This document shows positions 1 through 9,333 of a stretch of DNA of 64,000 nt, piece after piece (position 1 is the stretch's first letter; every line of letters begins with the position of its first letter). Made by a program: the position numbers and the translations under genes. The stretch is from CAVRXT01 sp963725655 (GTDB lineage Bacteria > Acidobacteriota > Terriglobia > Acidiferrales > UBA7541): positions 2,356,001 to 2,420,000 of the forward strand of contig CAVRYY010000001.1 in the NCBI GenBank assembly GCA_963725655.1. The letters are read 5' to 3'. The notes under the pieces are model-generated. The model was not told where the DNA came from. It saw only the letters and a program-made list of their open reading frames with translations, and made no database searches.

Positions 1-1125
1 TTCACGAATAATGTACAAGCTGTTGGAATAAGCGACGCACGCCAGCATGCCGATCAAATAGCCCAGCAGCAACACCAATACCAGCCAGTCGTTGGCGAAA
101 TACTCGAAGTACGGGCGAATGGCGTGAATCCTCATCGAATAGAGCACGAACACACCGCCACAGCCGGCCGCGAGAAGAGCCAGGCTGACCAGCACCGAAC
201 GTATGGCCACGTGGCGGGTGCCGGTGCGCAGACGCGCCCAGCCTCCGGCGGTTCCCATCTCCGCCAGTGCTTTCTGGGCCGGCTGCATGTAACCGGCAAA
301 GGTGACGGAGACAACGTTGAGCACGATGCGCGAGAAGAAATAGTAGATGGTGAGGCTGCCCTCGCGGCACAGCGAAGCAATCACGCCATCGAACAGCGGC
401 TCGATCTTGGATACCGCGCCACCCCCGATGAGCGGGAGAGTGCGGTCGCGGAGCGAGGCCATGTGAGTCCAGAAGAGGCCGCGCTTGTAGTGGAACGATC
501 CGCTTCCGAGGTTGGGGAAAACCAGCGCCAGGGCGTTTCCGCCCACCAGGCACATCGCGATATCGCTAAGGTTGGTGACCGAGTGCAGCCGCGACAGCAT
601 CAGCAGGCTGAGCAGCCAGCCCCAGAAAACGCTCATCTGCGCGGAGACTGGCCGCTCCTGCGCGAAGAGGTAGCAATTTTTAGCGGAGAGCGCCGAGAAA
701 AGGATTTGATACACCGAGTACAGCAGAATCACCCGGCCGACCTGGTGGACGTCAATCCACGCCAGCTTGCGGAACAGCACCGGGAACATCCACAGGGTGG
801 GATAGTAGAAAACGGCAAGCAGCAACGTGCCCGCAGCCAAGGTGCCCAGCAGGCAATTCCACAACACGGAAGCTTCGCTGTCGTCGGACTTGCTCTTGGC
901 TTCGACAAACATGGGAATCAAAACGTTGTTGAGCGCGCCGAAAGCCAGCGTAAATATCGCCAGGGGAGCTACGATCGAAGCGAAATACAGGTCCGACCGC
1001 GTTCCTACACCCAACTTGTAGAGCGTACCGAGCTGGAAAATCAGGCTCGCGAAGGTGTTGACCCCGGAAAAGAAAAGCGAGCCGGAATACTTCCAACTGA
1101 TTCGGCCGATGAAACTCCGCTTCAC
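1..1125 (-). CDS. MurJ/Wzx-like lipid-linked oligosaccharide flippase, 3' end outside window
   Basis: The minus-strand frame is open from a GTG at 1125 to the window edge (375 codons, C-terminus missing). An in-frame TAA lies four codons upstream and a purine-rich AAGGGGGGG stretch sits just before the GTG, so this start is well fixed. The product is a polytopic membrane protein with many hydrophobic segments. It opens with RISWKYSGSLFFSGVNTF and has the alternating helices and short charged loops of the MOP flippase superfamily (MurJ/MviN, Wzx). Such proteins flip undecaprenyl-linked oligosaccharides across the inner membrane. It is the most distal visible gene of the exopolysaccharide operon, about 80 bases after the GT4 gene, which fits a repeat-unit flippase. 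Family assignment is by overall pattern only; a MATE-like transporter is the alternative. Confidence 0.68.
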   Translation of the reverse strand, partial: MKRSFIGRISWKYSGSLFFSGVNTFASLIFQLGTLYKLGVGTRSDLYFASIVAPLAIFTLAFGALNNVLIPMFVEAKSKSDDSEASVLWNCLLGTLAAGTLLLAVFYYPTLWMFPVLFRKLAWIDVHQVGRVILLYSVYQILFSALSAKNCYLFAQERPVSAQMSVFWGWLLSLLMLSRLHSVTNLSDIAMCLVGGNALALVFPNLGSGSFHYKRGLFWTHMASLRDRTLPLIGGGAVSKIEPLFDGVIASLCREGSLTIYYFFSRIVLNVVSVTFAGYMQPAQKALAEMGTAGGWARLRTGTRHVAIRSVLVSLALLAAGCGGVFVLYSMRIHAIRPYFEYFANDWLVLVLLLGYLIGMLACVAYSNSLYIIRE

Positions 1126-1206
1126 TTCCCCCCCTTAGGTCTGGACTGGCCTATCGTTCAGCTCTATTTACTGCGCGCGCCGGAAATGAATCTGGCGCGG
1201 CATGGC

Positions 1207-2343
1207 TCACGATCCGGCAAAAGCTTCGGCACGCTCCGCGGTTTCCTCAAACGCTTTCATCATTTCGCAGGCGTTGCGGTCCCAGGTAAAAAACTTGGCG
1301 CGCGCCAGTCCACGCTCGACCAGCGCCTGGCGGAGCGAATCATCCCGCAAAACCTTCTCGATCGCCGCGGCAATCGAGGTCACGTCCTCGGGATCGGCGT
1401 GCACGGCAGCCTGGCCGGTGACTTCGAGCAGCGCGCCGCGGTTAGAGGTAACTACCGGGCAACCGCAGGCCATCGCCTCGAGGCACGGGAGCCCAAACCC
1501 CTCATAAAGCGAAGGATACACGAAGGCATGGGCGAGGCTATAGAGCCCAGCCAAATCCTCGTCCGCGACGTGTCCAGTAAAGATTACGTCATCCTTCAGA
1601 CCGGCGACGAGAATCTCGGCAAAGATGCGGTCATATAGCCATCCCTTGCGCCCAACGATCACCAGAGACGCGGTAGTGTGGCCGCTTTCCCGGAGCAACT
1701 GGAAGGCACGCAACAGCCGCGACAAATTCTTGCGCGGCTCGAGAGTCGCTACGCACAGCAGGAATTGCTGGGGCAACGCATACTTTTCCCGCAGCCGGTT
1801 CAGGGCCGCGGGATCTTCCACCCGGCGAAGGTTCGAACGCACCGCCAGATCGATCACCCGGATATCGCCGCGGCGGGCGCCAAAAAGCTTTTGCAAATCG
1901 TTGCGCGAGGACTGGCTGTCAGTGACCAGAAGCTGGCTGGTGCGTATGGCATGCCCGCCGAGGGTCTGAAAATAAATGCGCGAGGTGCGCTTCATGGTTT
2001 CCGGGTAGAGCCACGGGGTGGCGTCATGCACCGTCCAGCCGTGCGGGCAGCGGCACCACAGCGGCGGCGGGAAAATGGGAAAGTGCAGGAAATCGAGCTG
2101 CGAAACGGCCGGACTGAAAGTGAAAAAGACGTTCTTGGAGAGCAGTTCGCCGCGCACCGGGAAGACCACCGGTTGAAAGCCGCCGCGGGCGTCGGCAAAC
2201 GCGGGATGCACATCTTCGGAAAAGAACAGCACGTATTCATTTTCCTGGTCAAGACGCAGCAGGGCGCGAGTCATTTCGATCGCTACCCGCTCCATGCCCG
2301 TCACCGGGCGCCAAATTGCCGTCAGATCAATTCCTACGCGCAT
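1207..2343 (-). CDS. Glycosyltransferase family 4 (GT-B fold)
   Basis: This is a 378-residue glycosyltransferase that probably adds a sugar from a nucleotide donor to the growing lipid-linked exopolysaccharide unit on the cytoplasmic face. The N-terminus MRVGIDLTAIWRPVTGMERV is the glycine-containing first strand of a GT-B acceptor domain. The C-terminal domain has LLCVATLEPRKNLSRLL, then YEGFGLPCLEAMACG, which carries the E-x7-E motif of GT4 retaining enzymes, then CPVVTSNRGALLEV. Length is normal for the family. It sits in the same orientation as the sugar transferase upstream, but 211 bases separate them, so it could have its own promoter; I see no convincing one. Donor and acceptor sugars cannot be read from the sequence. 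Confidence 0.9.
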   Translation of the reverse strand: MRVGIDLTAIWRPVTGMERVAIEMTRALLRLDQENEYVLFFSEDVHPAFADARGGFQPVVFPVRGELLSKNVFFTFSPAVSQLDFLHFPIFPPPLWCRCPHGWTVHDATPWLYPETMKRTSRIYFQTLGGHAIRTSQLLVTDSQSSRNDLQKLFGARRGDIRVIDLAVRSNLRRVEDPAALNRLREKYALPQQFLLCVATLEPRKNLSRLLRAFQLLRESGHTTASLVIVGRKGWLYDRIFAEILVAGLKDDVIFTGHVADEDLAGLYSLAHAFVYPSLYEGFGLPCLEAMACGCPVVTSNRGALLEVTGQAAVHADPEDVTSIAAAIEKVLRDDSLRQALVERGLARAKFFTWDRNACEMMKAFEETAERAEAFAGS

Positions 2344-2554
2344 TCATTCCGCTCCGCACTGGCAGCCACTTACAGAGCTGCGCTGGCCGGGCGCGCATCC
2401 GATCGTTTGCAAAACTAATACCGCTAGCCGGTTGCGAACTCTTCCGCCCAGCCAGTTATTTCAGGCACCGCCCCTGGCCGCAGGGTTTTGCCCGGCACTT
2501 AGTGAGATGAGATCCGTCTGGCACGGGCAACCTCACCTCAGGTGCAGGCTGTGG

Positions 2555-4147
2555 CTACCTTCCGGTGCCTTTCAACACCACCAGCGCCGTGCGCAGCAAG
2601 ATTTGCAGATCGAGCCTTAAATTCCAGTGCTCGATGTACTCCATGTCGCAGCGCATGTTGGTTTCAAACGATGGATCCTGGCGCGCGGCCACCTGCCAGA
2701 AACCGGTAATCCCGGGACGCACGTCCAGCCGGCGCAAATGATCGAGGTCGTATTGTTCGTAGTCGTCGAGGGGATGGGGACGCGGACCGACCAGGCTCAT
2801 TTCGCCGCGCAGCACGTTCCAGAGCTGGGGCAATTCGTCCACGCTGTATTTGCGCAGAACTTTTCCGAGCCGGGTGATGCGCGGATCGTCCTCGATCTTG
2901 AAACACGGGCCGTCGCGTTCGTTGCGATCGCGCAGAGAATCTTTGAGGGCGTCGGCGTTGGAGACCATGGTGCGCAGCTTGAGGCAGGCAAAGGTGCGGC
3001 CTTTTTTGCCGACGCGCCAGGAGCGGTACAGCGCCGGCCCGGCCGAATCGAGACGAATCCAGATGGCGGCTATGCCCAGAATGGGCGCGGAAAAAATCAG
3101 GGCGAGGGAGGAAACGGTAAGATCCAGCAGGCGTTTGGCAAACAACCCGAGAGCCGGGATGGGCTCCCAGTGCAGCTCCATCACCGGAAAATCGCCGATT
3201 TGGCGAAGCGGAGCGCGCCAGCCCAGACCGTCGTAGAGATCGGGGACTACTTTGACGTCCAGGCGGTGGAAGCGCGCTTCCATGAAAACCTGCTTGACCA
3301 GCTCGCGCTCCGACGGGATGGTGATGAATACTTCGTCGATAAATTCGGCGCGGGCCACCCGCGACAGCTCCTCGATCTTACCCAACATGCGTGGGTCGCC
3401 GCAGTGGTTGCCGTCGAGAAACCCTTTGAAGCGATAGCCCAGAAGCTTGTTCGATTCCAGCTCGCGGGCCAGCGCCTGGCCCACCCGGCCGGCGCCTACG
3501 ATCAAGGCGTTGCGCGCGCCAATGCCCTGTTCCATGCGGTGCATCACCAACTGGTGCTTGCCGTAGCGCCAAGCCACCAGAGCGAGCACATTGAGCAGCG
3601 AGGCGATGGCCACGATCATGCGGGAGACCACTTTGACGCCGGAAAGATAGATGAAGGCGGTGAGCAGCAAGGTGGCAAAGAAAACCGCATTCACCACCGC
3701 GCGCGACTCCCGCGAAGAAGAGCGCGCCAGAGGGGTGCGGTAGAGGTCTTGCCCCTGGCAAAAGAGCAAGATCAGCGCGACGTACAGCAGCAGGAATCCC
3801 CAGTACTGCGAGAGCGGCTGGTGCTCGGGCACCCGCAGCCGGCCGGTCATGATCAGGCTGCGCAGATCCGCAGGGGCAAATCGCAGGTAGAAGGCCAGCA
3901 CCCCGTTCAACACCACGCAAATAATGTCGATGAGCGCGTAGCAACCCTGAACCCAGCGGCCCAGTCCTTTGTATCGCCGGTGACCCACTTCTTTTTCGAC
4001 CGGCGCCGCGCCATTGGAACTTGGCCAATCGGGGCCGGGGGGAGACGGTGGGGAGGAGACGGGCTCGTCCACCGGCGTGGGATGCACGCCCGCGACGCCC
4101 ACCGCGAAGGAGGACGAGTTCCACCAAGATGAGGAGCGTAAATGCAT
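2555..4147 (-). CDS. Exopolysaccharide polyprenyl-phosphate sugar-1-phosphate transferase (WbaP/CpsE type)
   Basis: This initiating transferase moves a sugar-1-phosphate from a UDP-sugar onto undecaprenyl phosphate, the first step of repeat-unit assembly. After a Pro-rich cytosolic leader there are four to five membrane helices (from YALIDIICVVLNGVLAFYLRF), a Rossmann-like CoA-binding domain (ALIVGAGRVGQALARELE), a further hydrophobic segment (LTVSSLALIFSAPILGIAAI) and the bacterial sugar transferase domain with KLRTM, DELPQLWNVLRGEMSLVGPRP and PGITGFWQV. These are the family's hallmark motifs. The ATG at 4147 shares one base with the TGA of the epimerase gene (TGATG), so translation is probably coupled; a TTG one codon upstream is possible. 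About 530 residues, which is usual. The sugar is unknown. Confidence 0.93.
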   Translation of the reverse strand: MHLRSSSWWNSSSFAVGVAGVHPTPVDEPVSSPPSPPGPDWPSSNGAAPVEKEVGHRRYKGLGRWVQGCYALIDIICVVLNGVLAFYLRFAPADLRSLIMTGRLRVPEHQPLSQYWGFLLLYVALILLFCQGQDLYRTPLARSSSRESRAVVNAVFFATLLLTAFIYLSGVKVVSRMIVAIASLLNVLALVAWRYGKHQLVMHRMEQGIGARNALIVGAGRVGQALARELESNKLLGYRFKGFLDGNHCGDPRMLGKIEELSRVARAEFIDEVFITIPSERELVKQVFMEARFHRLDVKVVPDLYDGLGWRAPLRQIGDFPVMELHWEPIPALGLFAKRLLDLTVSSLALIFSAPILGIAAIWIRLDSAGPALYRSWRVGKKGRTFACLKLRTMVSNADALKDSLRDRNERDGPCFKIEDDPRITRLGKVLRKYSVDELPQLWNVLRGEMSLVGPRPHPLDDYEQYDLDHLRRLDVRPGITGFWQVAARQDPSFETNMRCDMEYIEHWNLRLDLQILLRTALVVLKGTGR

Positions 4148-5196
4148 CAATTCACCGTTGCGGCCGCGTCAATCGTTTCGGGGAAGCCCCGCGAAACGCG
4201 GCCGGAGGATGCCTGGCCCAGAATGGCTTCTACCTGATCGCGCCGCTTGGTTTTGAAATACCAATCCATGGTGCGGTGCAGACCATCGATAAACTTCACC
4301 TGCGGTTCCCAGCCCAGCCGTTCGCGGGCCACGCGCGTATCGGCCACGCGATTCATGGGGCCGGTGGGCATTTCCGGATGCAGTTCGATGCGCGCGCGGT
4401 GACCTGAGTAGCGCAGGATCTCTTCGGCGGCGTCGAGCACGCGGGTGCCCTCGGTGGTGCCCAGATTGATGCATGCTGCATCGTCGACCACTTCCGCCGC
4501 GCGAATGGTGCCTTCGACAATGTCGGCGACGTAGGTCCAGTCGCGCACCTGCTCGCCGTTGCCCCACACCACAAAGGGGTCCTGCTTCAGGAAGGCGCGG
4601 GCAATCATGGCGATCATGGAGTGCTGTTCCCGGGCGCGTTCACCGTAGACGGTAAAGTAGCGGCAAGAAACCGAGCGCAGACCGAACTCGCGGTGATAGG
4701 CCTGCAGGGTTTGTTCGGCCATCACGTTGGCCCAGCCGTACATGTTGTCGGCATCGAAGGGCGGCCCGGCTTTGTCTTCGCTGAGCCGCAACACCTGGTG
4801 CGGATCGGTCTGCAGATACGCGGGATAGACGCAGCCCGAGGATGCGTAGACCACTTTGCGCACCCCGGCGCGCGCGCAGGCACGGAATACCTGGCCGTCC
4901 AGAATCAAATTGCCGGCGCAATCCGCCTGGTGGCGGCTGACGTAGCCGCGTCCACCGTGATCGGCGGCGAGGTGAAACACGATGTCCATGCCGGCCACCG
5001 CCTGGCGCACCACGGAAGGCTCGAGCAGATCGTTCTGCTGGAATTCGATGTCGCAGAATTTCAGGTGCTGGCGCAGATTTTCGAGCTTGCCGCTGCTCAA
5101 ATTGTCAGTGACGCGCACTCGCGCGCCACGCTCGACCAGCGCGTCGACCAGCGCCGAACCGATGAAAGACGCTCCTCCCGTTACCAGCACCCGCAT
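4147..5196 (-). CDS. NAD-dependent nucleotide-sugar epimerase/dehydratase (extended SDR)
   Basis: This extended short-chain dehydrogenase acts on a nucleotide sugar, probably to supply a building block for the surface polysaccharide. The N-terminus MRVLVTGGASFIGSALVDAL is the NAD-binding GxxGxxG loop; the next acidic residue at the end of strand 2 is in RVTDNLSSG. YASSGCVYP supplies the catalytic Ser. The active-site Tyr is Tyr153 in MYGWANVMAE, but the Lys normally four residues later is Asn157 (codon at 4726-4728). The start at 5196 is chosen because the Rossmann strand begins there; an in-frame ATG 20 codons upstream gives an unlikely leader. It resembles the GDP-mannose-3,5-epimerase/UDP-glucose-4-epimerase group; the substrate is not determinable. 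Confidence 0.88.
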   Translation of the reverse strand: MRVLVTGGASFIGSALVDALVERGARVRVTDNLSSGKLENLRQHLKFCDIEFQQNDLLEPSVVRQAVAGMDIVFHLAADHGGRGYVSRHQADCAGNLILDGQVFRACARAGVRKVVYASSGCVYPAYLQTDPHQVLRLSEDKAGPPFDADNMYGWANVMAEQTLQAYHREFGLRSVSCRYFTVYGERAREQHSMIAMIARAFLKQDPFVVWGNGEQVRDWTYVADIVEGTIRAAEVVDDAACINLGTTEGTRVLDAAEEILRYSGHRARIELHPEMPTGPMNRVADTRVARERLGWEPQVKFIDGLHRTMDWYFKTKRRDQVEAILGQASSGRVSRGFPETIDAAATVN

Positions 5197-5259
5197 ATGG
5201 TCCCAGCGCATTGTCCCCGCCTCCCAAAGCCGCACAGCTCGAACTTGATCGGCCATAGC

Positions 5260-6795
5260 CTATCCCCGGCCTTCACGGCCCGCGCCCGGGCGCGGTTCAT
5301 CGGGCGGCACGATGGTGCGGTCCGAGTGTCCGTTTCGCGTACCGTTATGCAGCATGCCGCGAACGCTGCCGCGAACGGTGGTGAACATTTCGATGGCCAA
5401 GGCTTTCGCCGGGTCACCGGAATCCCGCGCGTCCCAGCGCTGGGTGCCGAACGTCCAGGCGATGGCGGCACCCAGGCCGAGCAGCGCGCCGAGCAGCGTC
5501 AACACCGAGCGCGGCGGAAAGGATTTCTTTTCCGGCACGTCGGGAGGATCGAGCACCTTGGCGCTGGGAATTTCTTTGGCTTCCTGGACCTTGGCCAGCT
5601 CATATTCGCGGGTCAAGGCTTCGAAAATCGCTTCTTCGACTTTGGTGCGGCGCAACAGGTCGGCATAATCCACGCCGAGCAGCGGCAGTTTGCGCATGCT
5701 GGGATAGAGCGCGTCGAGATTTTGCGTCTCGGTCGGGGCGGCAGCGCCGGAAGCGCCGGCGACGCCAGCGGCGGGCGCGGCTTGAGCATCGTCCGGCGCA
5801 CTCGCGCCGCGCGATGGCGGGGCCGGTTTTCCGCCCATCTTAAGAATCTGGCGTTTCAGTTCGTCGATGCGCGCCTGAGTAGCGCGCACACGGACGTTGT
5901 TGGCGGTGTAAATCTGCTCGAGTCCCTGCATGGTTGTTTCCGCGGCGATCAGTTGACCTTCGAGTTGCGCGGCCGCCTCGAGCATGGCGCGGCCCTGCTC
6001 TTTGATATCCAGCGCTGCTTCGTTGCTGGAGAACTGGCTAAATTCCTTTTCGGCGGTTTCCAAGTCGGAATTCACCTGGGTCAATCGTCCTTCCAGGAAA
6101 ACGCGTTCGCGGTGGGCCGAACCGGTGTTGAGATCGACCAGCACGTGATTCAGCTGATCGATGTATTCGCGGCCCATAGCGGCGGCGCGATTGCGGTCAT
6201 GATCGGTCACCCTCAATTCGATGATCCCGGTTTTCTTGTCGATACTGATATCGGTTCGCGAGGCCAGTTTCTTGCGCGTGGATACCATGGTGCTTTTGCC
6301 GTATACGTGTTGCAAATTGAATTTGGCAATCAAATCGTTTTCCACGGTGCGGCTCTGCAAGACGCCGGCGAACAGGTCTCCGGTGGTCTTGAGCCCCAGC
6401 AGGTCGCTGCCGATCGACGCCAGCGCACCGCCCCCGCCGCCACCGGTGGTGCCGCCGCTGGATCCGCCGCCGGACAGCGCTGAAAGCATCATGCCCAGTC
6501 CCGAGCCGGTACTATCGGGCGGCATCAATCTGGCTACCGACTCAAACTGCACGGGAATGAGCCAGGCCAGCGCCAGAAAAAGCAGCAAGCCGTACAGCGT
6601 GCCCTTGCCGAGAAAAGCGCGGCGCTCCCATAGCAAGCGGAGCTTGGCAATGGTTTCGGTGCGTTTGTGCGGGCCGCCGCCGTTGTCCGAATAGGGCTCA
6701 TTAGCGCCATTGCCGGCATCATTGCTGCGGCGCGTGAAATCAAACTGCTCGCGCTCGCTCATGCTATCGGTTGTTGATCGCGACTTCCCCGTCAT
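5260..6795 (-). CDS. Wzz/GumC-type polysaccharide chain-length determinant
   Basis: This polysaccharide co-polymerase of the inner membrane sets chain length and links the polymerase to the outer-membrane exporter. It has an N-terminal membrane helix (GLLLFLALAWLIPVQF), then a periplasmic part with an unusual glycine/serine-rich insert soon after the first helix, a long coiled-coil region (about residues 200-330, EGRLTQVNSDLETAEKEFSQ), and a second membrane helix near the C-terminus (SVLTLLGALLGLGAAIAWTF). No Walker-type tyrosine kinase domain follows, so it is a kinase-less form. Start chosen at MTGKSRS (6795), which has AGGCGG upstream; starts at 6825 and 6762 remain possible. It lies between the Wzi-like and epimerase genes in the same orientation. 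Confidence 0.88.
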   Translation of the reverse strand: MTGKSRSTTDSMSEREQFDFTRRSNDAGNGANEPYSDNGGGPHKRTETIAKLRLLWERRAFLGKGTLYGLLLFLALAWLIPVQFESVARLMPPDSTGSGLGMMLSALSGGGSSGGTTGGGGGGALASIGSDLLGLKTTGDLFAGVLQSRTVENDLIAKFNLQHVYGKSTMVSTRKKLASRTDISIDKKTGIIELRVTDHDRNRAAAMGREYIDQLNHVLVDLNTGSAHRERVFLEGRLTQVNSDLETAEKEFSQFSSNEAALDIKEQGRAMLEAAAQLEGQLIAAETTMQGLEQIYTANNVRVRATQARIDELKRQILKMGGKPAPPSRGASAPDDAQAAPAAGVAGASGAAAPTETQNLDALYPSMRKLPLLGVDYADLLRRTKVEEAIFEALTREYELAKVQEAKEIPSAKVLDPPDVPEKKSFPPRSVLTLLGALLGLGAAIAWTFGTQRWDARDSGDPAKALAIEMFTTVRGSVRGMLHNGTRNGHSDRTIVPPDEPRPGAGREGRG

Positions 6796-6846
6796 AGTCC
6801 GCCTAAACCGCCGTGCATCCGGCATGGCCCGTAAGGCCCCAGCGCC

Positions 6847-9327
6847 TTACTTCTCGAAGCGCGGCTCAAATGTAATGGCAATCGAAGACGTCCAATTCGA
6901 TTGCGGTGTGGCTGCCAAGATCGGAAACACCCAATTCTCGCGCTGCACAAAAGCTTCGAAGTGCCATTGCTGGCGAAACGCGTACTGGCCGCGGAGCGAC
7001 AAGTCCTGGATCGATCCGCCGCCGGGAATGAAGTCCTTGGCGACGCGCTCGTGGCGGCCGGACGCTTCCAGCCAGCTACGGGTGGTAAACGAGTAGCGCG
7101 CCCAAATTTGCTCGCCCTGCCCTTCGCGGCCAACCCAGTCGCCGATGAGGTTGCGTTCGTTGGTGGAAAGATCGTGATAGAACAAATCCCAGTACAAAAA
7201 GTCTCCATGATTGCTGCGCGAGGTGTGGGTATCGGTGTAGACCCCTTCGGCGCGCACTTCCAGTTTCGGGATGAGCGGCACATGCGATAAGTAGAGTCCC
7301 GGGTTGAGCGCGGCGCGGCGCGGGGCGTCGACCGGATTGGGATCGTCGGAGGCAATGGAATCGAGATAGACGGTGAGCCAGTTGCGCACGAAGGGCAGAC
7401 GATAGGAGAAATCAAAACCGCTGGTGCGCTTGCCGGGATTGTCGTTGGCCGCATAGTAAACGGAAGACTTCTGGAATCCGGTGTAAGAATTGAACAGGGC
7501 GGCAATCGTCAACGGGCGGCCGACCCCTCCCAATTCAGCCATGCGGCTCCAGCCGAGTTCCAGATTTTGGGTGGGCTTGAAGCTCACTTTTTCCGCGTGC
7601 AGCATGGGGCGCGGGGGAAATTCGTTGCCGGACAACTTGCCAAAGAACGCATCGATCTTCATCGGACCGAGCCAACCGAGGACCCACGGCAGGCGGAACG
7701 GCGCGACGCGGCTGACCCGAAACATGTAAATCGGCAGCGCGTTATTGCTGATCATCATGGCGCCGCCTTCTCCGGGCCCCCACCACAAACTCTGTTTTCC
7801 GAAGGAAAAGTCCCAGTTGTCGGCCACCGCGCTGACGTAGGTATCGAGCAACTCGAAACGGTCCACCGCGGGAACCCGCGCGGCAGGCTGAACCGGATTC
7901 TGGTCGGCGGTGGCGATGGCTTGCTCGGCGGCGCCGGAAAGCGCGGGAATGCCGGGCGCGAGTTCAAACTCTCCGCGCGAATACAATACGAACCGTCCCT
8001 CGCCGGCCCATCCGGAATAACCGGTATCGTTGTTATAGCCCTGGCTGTACGGCCGGCCATAGTCATTCGTTATGGTCTCACCAAAGTGGTAACTATCCTC
8101 GACCGGCCTTCCGGTAATTTCCATAGAACGGGTATATAGCGATTCGAGTTTGGCCCGATAGGCGTCGTCCGCACCGGGACCGGCGTCGCGAAGCTCGCGT
8201 TCGAATTCCACCGCCAGGGCGTCGTAGATTCGTTCCGCTTCCGGCGAATCTTTTTCCGCGCCGCGCAGCCGATCACCCGCATCGGCGACCAATTGCGCGC
8301 ATTCGGCCCGCGTCCACGGACGGGCGTCGAGAAAATCACCCTTTACGTAGCCCATCGAAGTGAGCCGCAGGATGGCCGGGTAAATCCAGCTGTCCACCGG
8401 AACGAACGGGCTGCCGGTAAAATGACGGTGGCCCCCGGACGATTCTTCGCGGGTCTCGGCGTAAGTATTCCAATCGCCGCCGGCGATCTCCGGATCGTGG
8501 TGCTTGCGATACACCTGTTGGCTGGCCAGGTAGCCCAAGCCCTCGCCGATCAAGACGTCGGTAGGAAAATGCTGTTTGCCGGTGATTCGGGCGCTGCCCA
8601 CCGCCGCAGCCGCGCCGTAGGCTAGCAGCGAAGTAAGCGGGCCAGGATACTCGTGCACGAAGACTCCAGCAATCGCCGAGGCTACCGCTGCATGGGTGGA
8701 CGGGAAGGACTGGCCGCCCTGCCCGAAACGTCCACGGTAGTCGTCCACCAGCGGACGCTCGCGCCCAAAGCCGTAGTCGAACGCCTTGGCCAGGGCGTAG
8801 CTGTTGAGCGCGGCTTCTGCGGCCAGCAGCCCGGTTTCGCGCTTGTGGTCGTCGTGAGTCACTTCACCCAAAAGGAAGAGTCCGCCGCCGGCTGCCCCTA
8901 ACGCGCCAACGCCATAGTTCGAAAGTTTGTCGCTGTCATGCAATCGCTTGGGGGAATTGGAGAGATGCTTGCTGACTTCGGTGTCGGTGGCGAACGATCC
9001 GCCGATCACCGCGCCCAATGGCAAGAGCCAATCGGCGTCATCCCAGCGCAACTGCGCCGGACTGGTCCAAATCGCTTTTTGATCTTCGGCCAAGTGTTTA
9101 AACAAGTGCAGCCCCAAACTGTTGTCGGTTTCCTCTGACCCTTGCGGCGGGTCAGGTTCTCTCTTCACCGGCGCGGCTGGACTGGTCGCCGGCGTCGCGG
9201 TCTGTGCCGAAGGCGAGGCGCCGGTGTCCTGCGGACGGGCGCCGGCATCCGGCGCGGTGAAAACCGTCGCGGCAATCCCCAGCGCCACGCTTATGGTCAT
9301 CCGAAACCATCCTCGCTCCATCAACAC
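6847..9327 (-). CDS. PAP2 phosphatase fused to Wzi-type capsule assembly protein
   Basis: One 826-residue protein joins two activities. After a signal peptide (residues 1-30) and a Pro/Ala-rich linker, residues about 90-275 form a PAP2 phosphatase with its three motifs: K181...GRERP(188-192), PSTHA (209-213) and SARITGKQHFPTD with Arg247, His253 and Asp257. Residues about 310-826 form a Wzi-like outer-membrane beta-barrel, recognisable from FGKQSLWWGPGEGG and IDAFFGKLSG and from the closing aromatic-ended strands. Wzi helps attach or assemble capsule at the outer membrane, and PAP2 enzymes can recycle undecaprenyl pyrophosphate. Having both in one polypeptide suggests carrier recycling or dephosphorylation in the periplasm close to the export site. 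The gene is 6 bases downstream of the SLBB export gene. Confidence 0.88.
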   Translation of the reverse strand: MLMERGWFRMTISVALGIAATVFTAPDAGARPQDTGASPSAQTATPATSPAAPVKREPDPPQGSEETDNSLGLHLFKHLAEDQKAIWTSPAQLRWDDADWLLPLGAVIGGSFATDTEVSKHLSNSPKRLHDSDKLSNYGVGALGAAGGGLFLLGEVTHDDHKRETGLLAAEAALNSYALAKAFDYGFGRERPLVDDYRGRFGQGGQSFPSTHAAVASAIAGVFVHEYPGPLTSLLAYGAAAAVGSARITGKQHFPTDVLIGEGLGYLASQQVYRKHHDPEIAGGDWNTYAETREESSGGHRHFTGSPFVPVDSWIYPAILRLTSMGYVKGDFLDARPWTRAECAQLVADAGDRLRGAEKDSPEAERIYDALAVEFERELRDAGPGADDAYRAKLESLYTRSMEITGRPVEDSYHFGETITNDYGRPYSQGYNNDTGYSGWAGEGRFVLYSRGEFELAPGIPALSGAAEQAIATADQNPVQPAARVPAVDRFELLDTYVSAVADNWDFSFGKQSLWWGPGEGGAMMISNNALPIYMFRVSRVAPFRLPWVLGWLGPMKIDAFFGKLSGNEFPPRPMLHAEKVSFKPTQNLELGWSRMAELGGVGRPLTIAALFNSYTGFQKSSVYYAANDNPGKRTSGFDFSYRLPFVRNWLTVYLDSIASDDPNPVDAPRRAALNPGLYLSHVPLIPKLEVRAEGVYTDTHTSRSNHGDFLYWDLFYHDLSTNERNLIGDWVGREGQGEQIWARYSFTTRSWLEASGRHERVAKDFIPGGGSIQDLSLRGQYAFRQQWHFEAFVQRENWVFPILAATPQSNWTSSIAITFEPRFEK

Positions 9328-9333
9328 GATCCG

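Noticed and set aside
124..1638. Long plus-strand open frame of about 500 codons opposite the flippase and GT4 genes
   Set aside because: It is a GC-driven mirror frame spanning two real minus-strand genes. Its product is rich in Arg, Gln and His with no domain pattern.
2519..2532. TGGCACG as a sigma-54 -24 element
   Set aside because: The -12 half (TTGC) is absent at the right spacing and the site points away from any nearby gene start.
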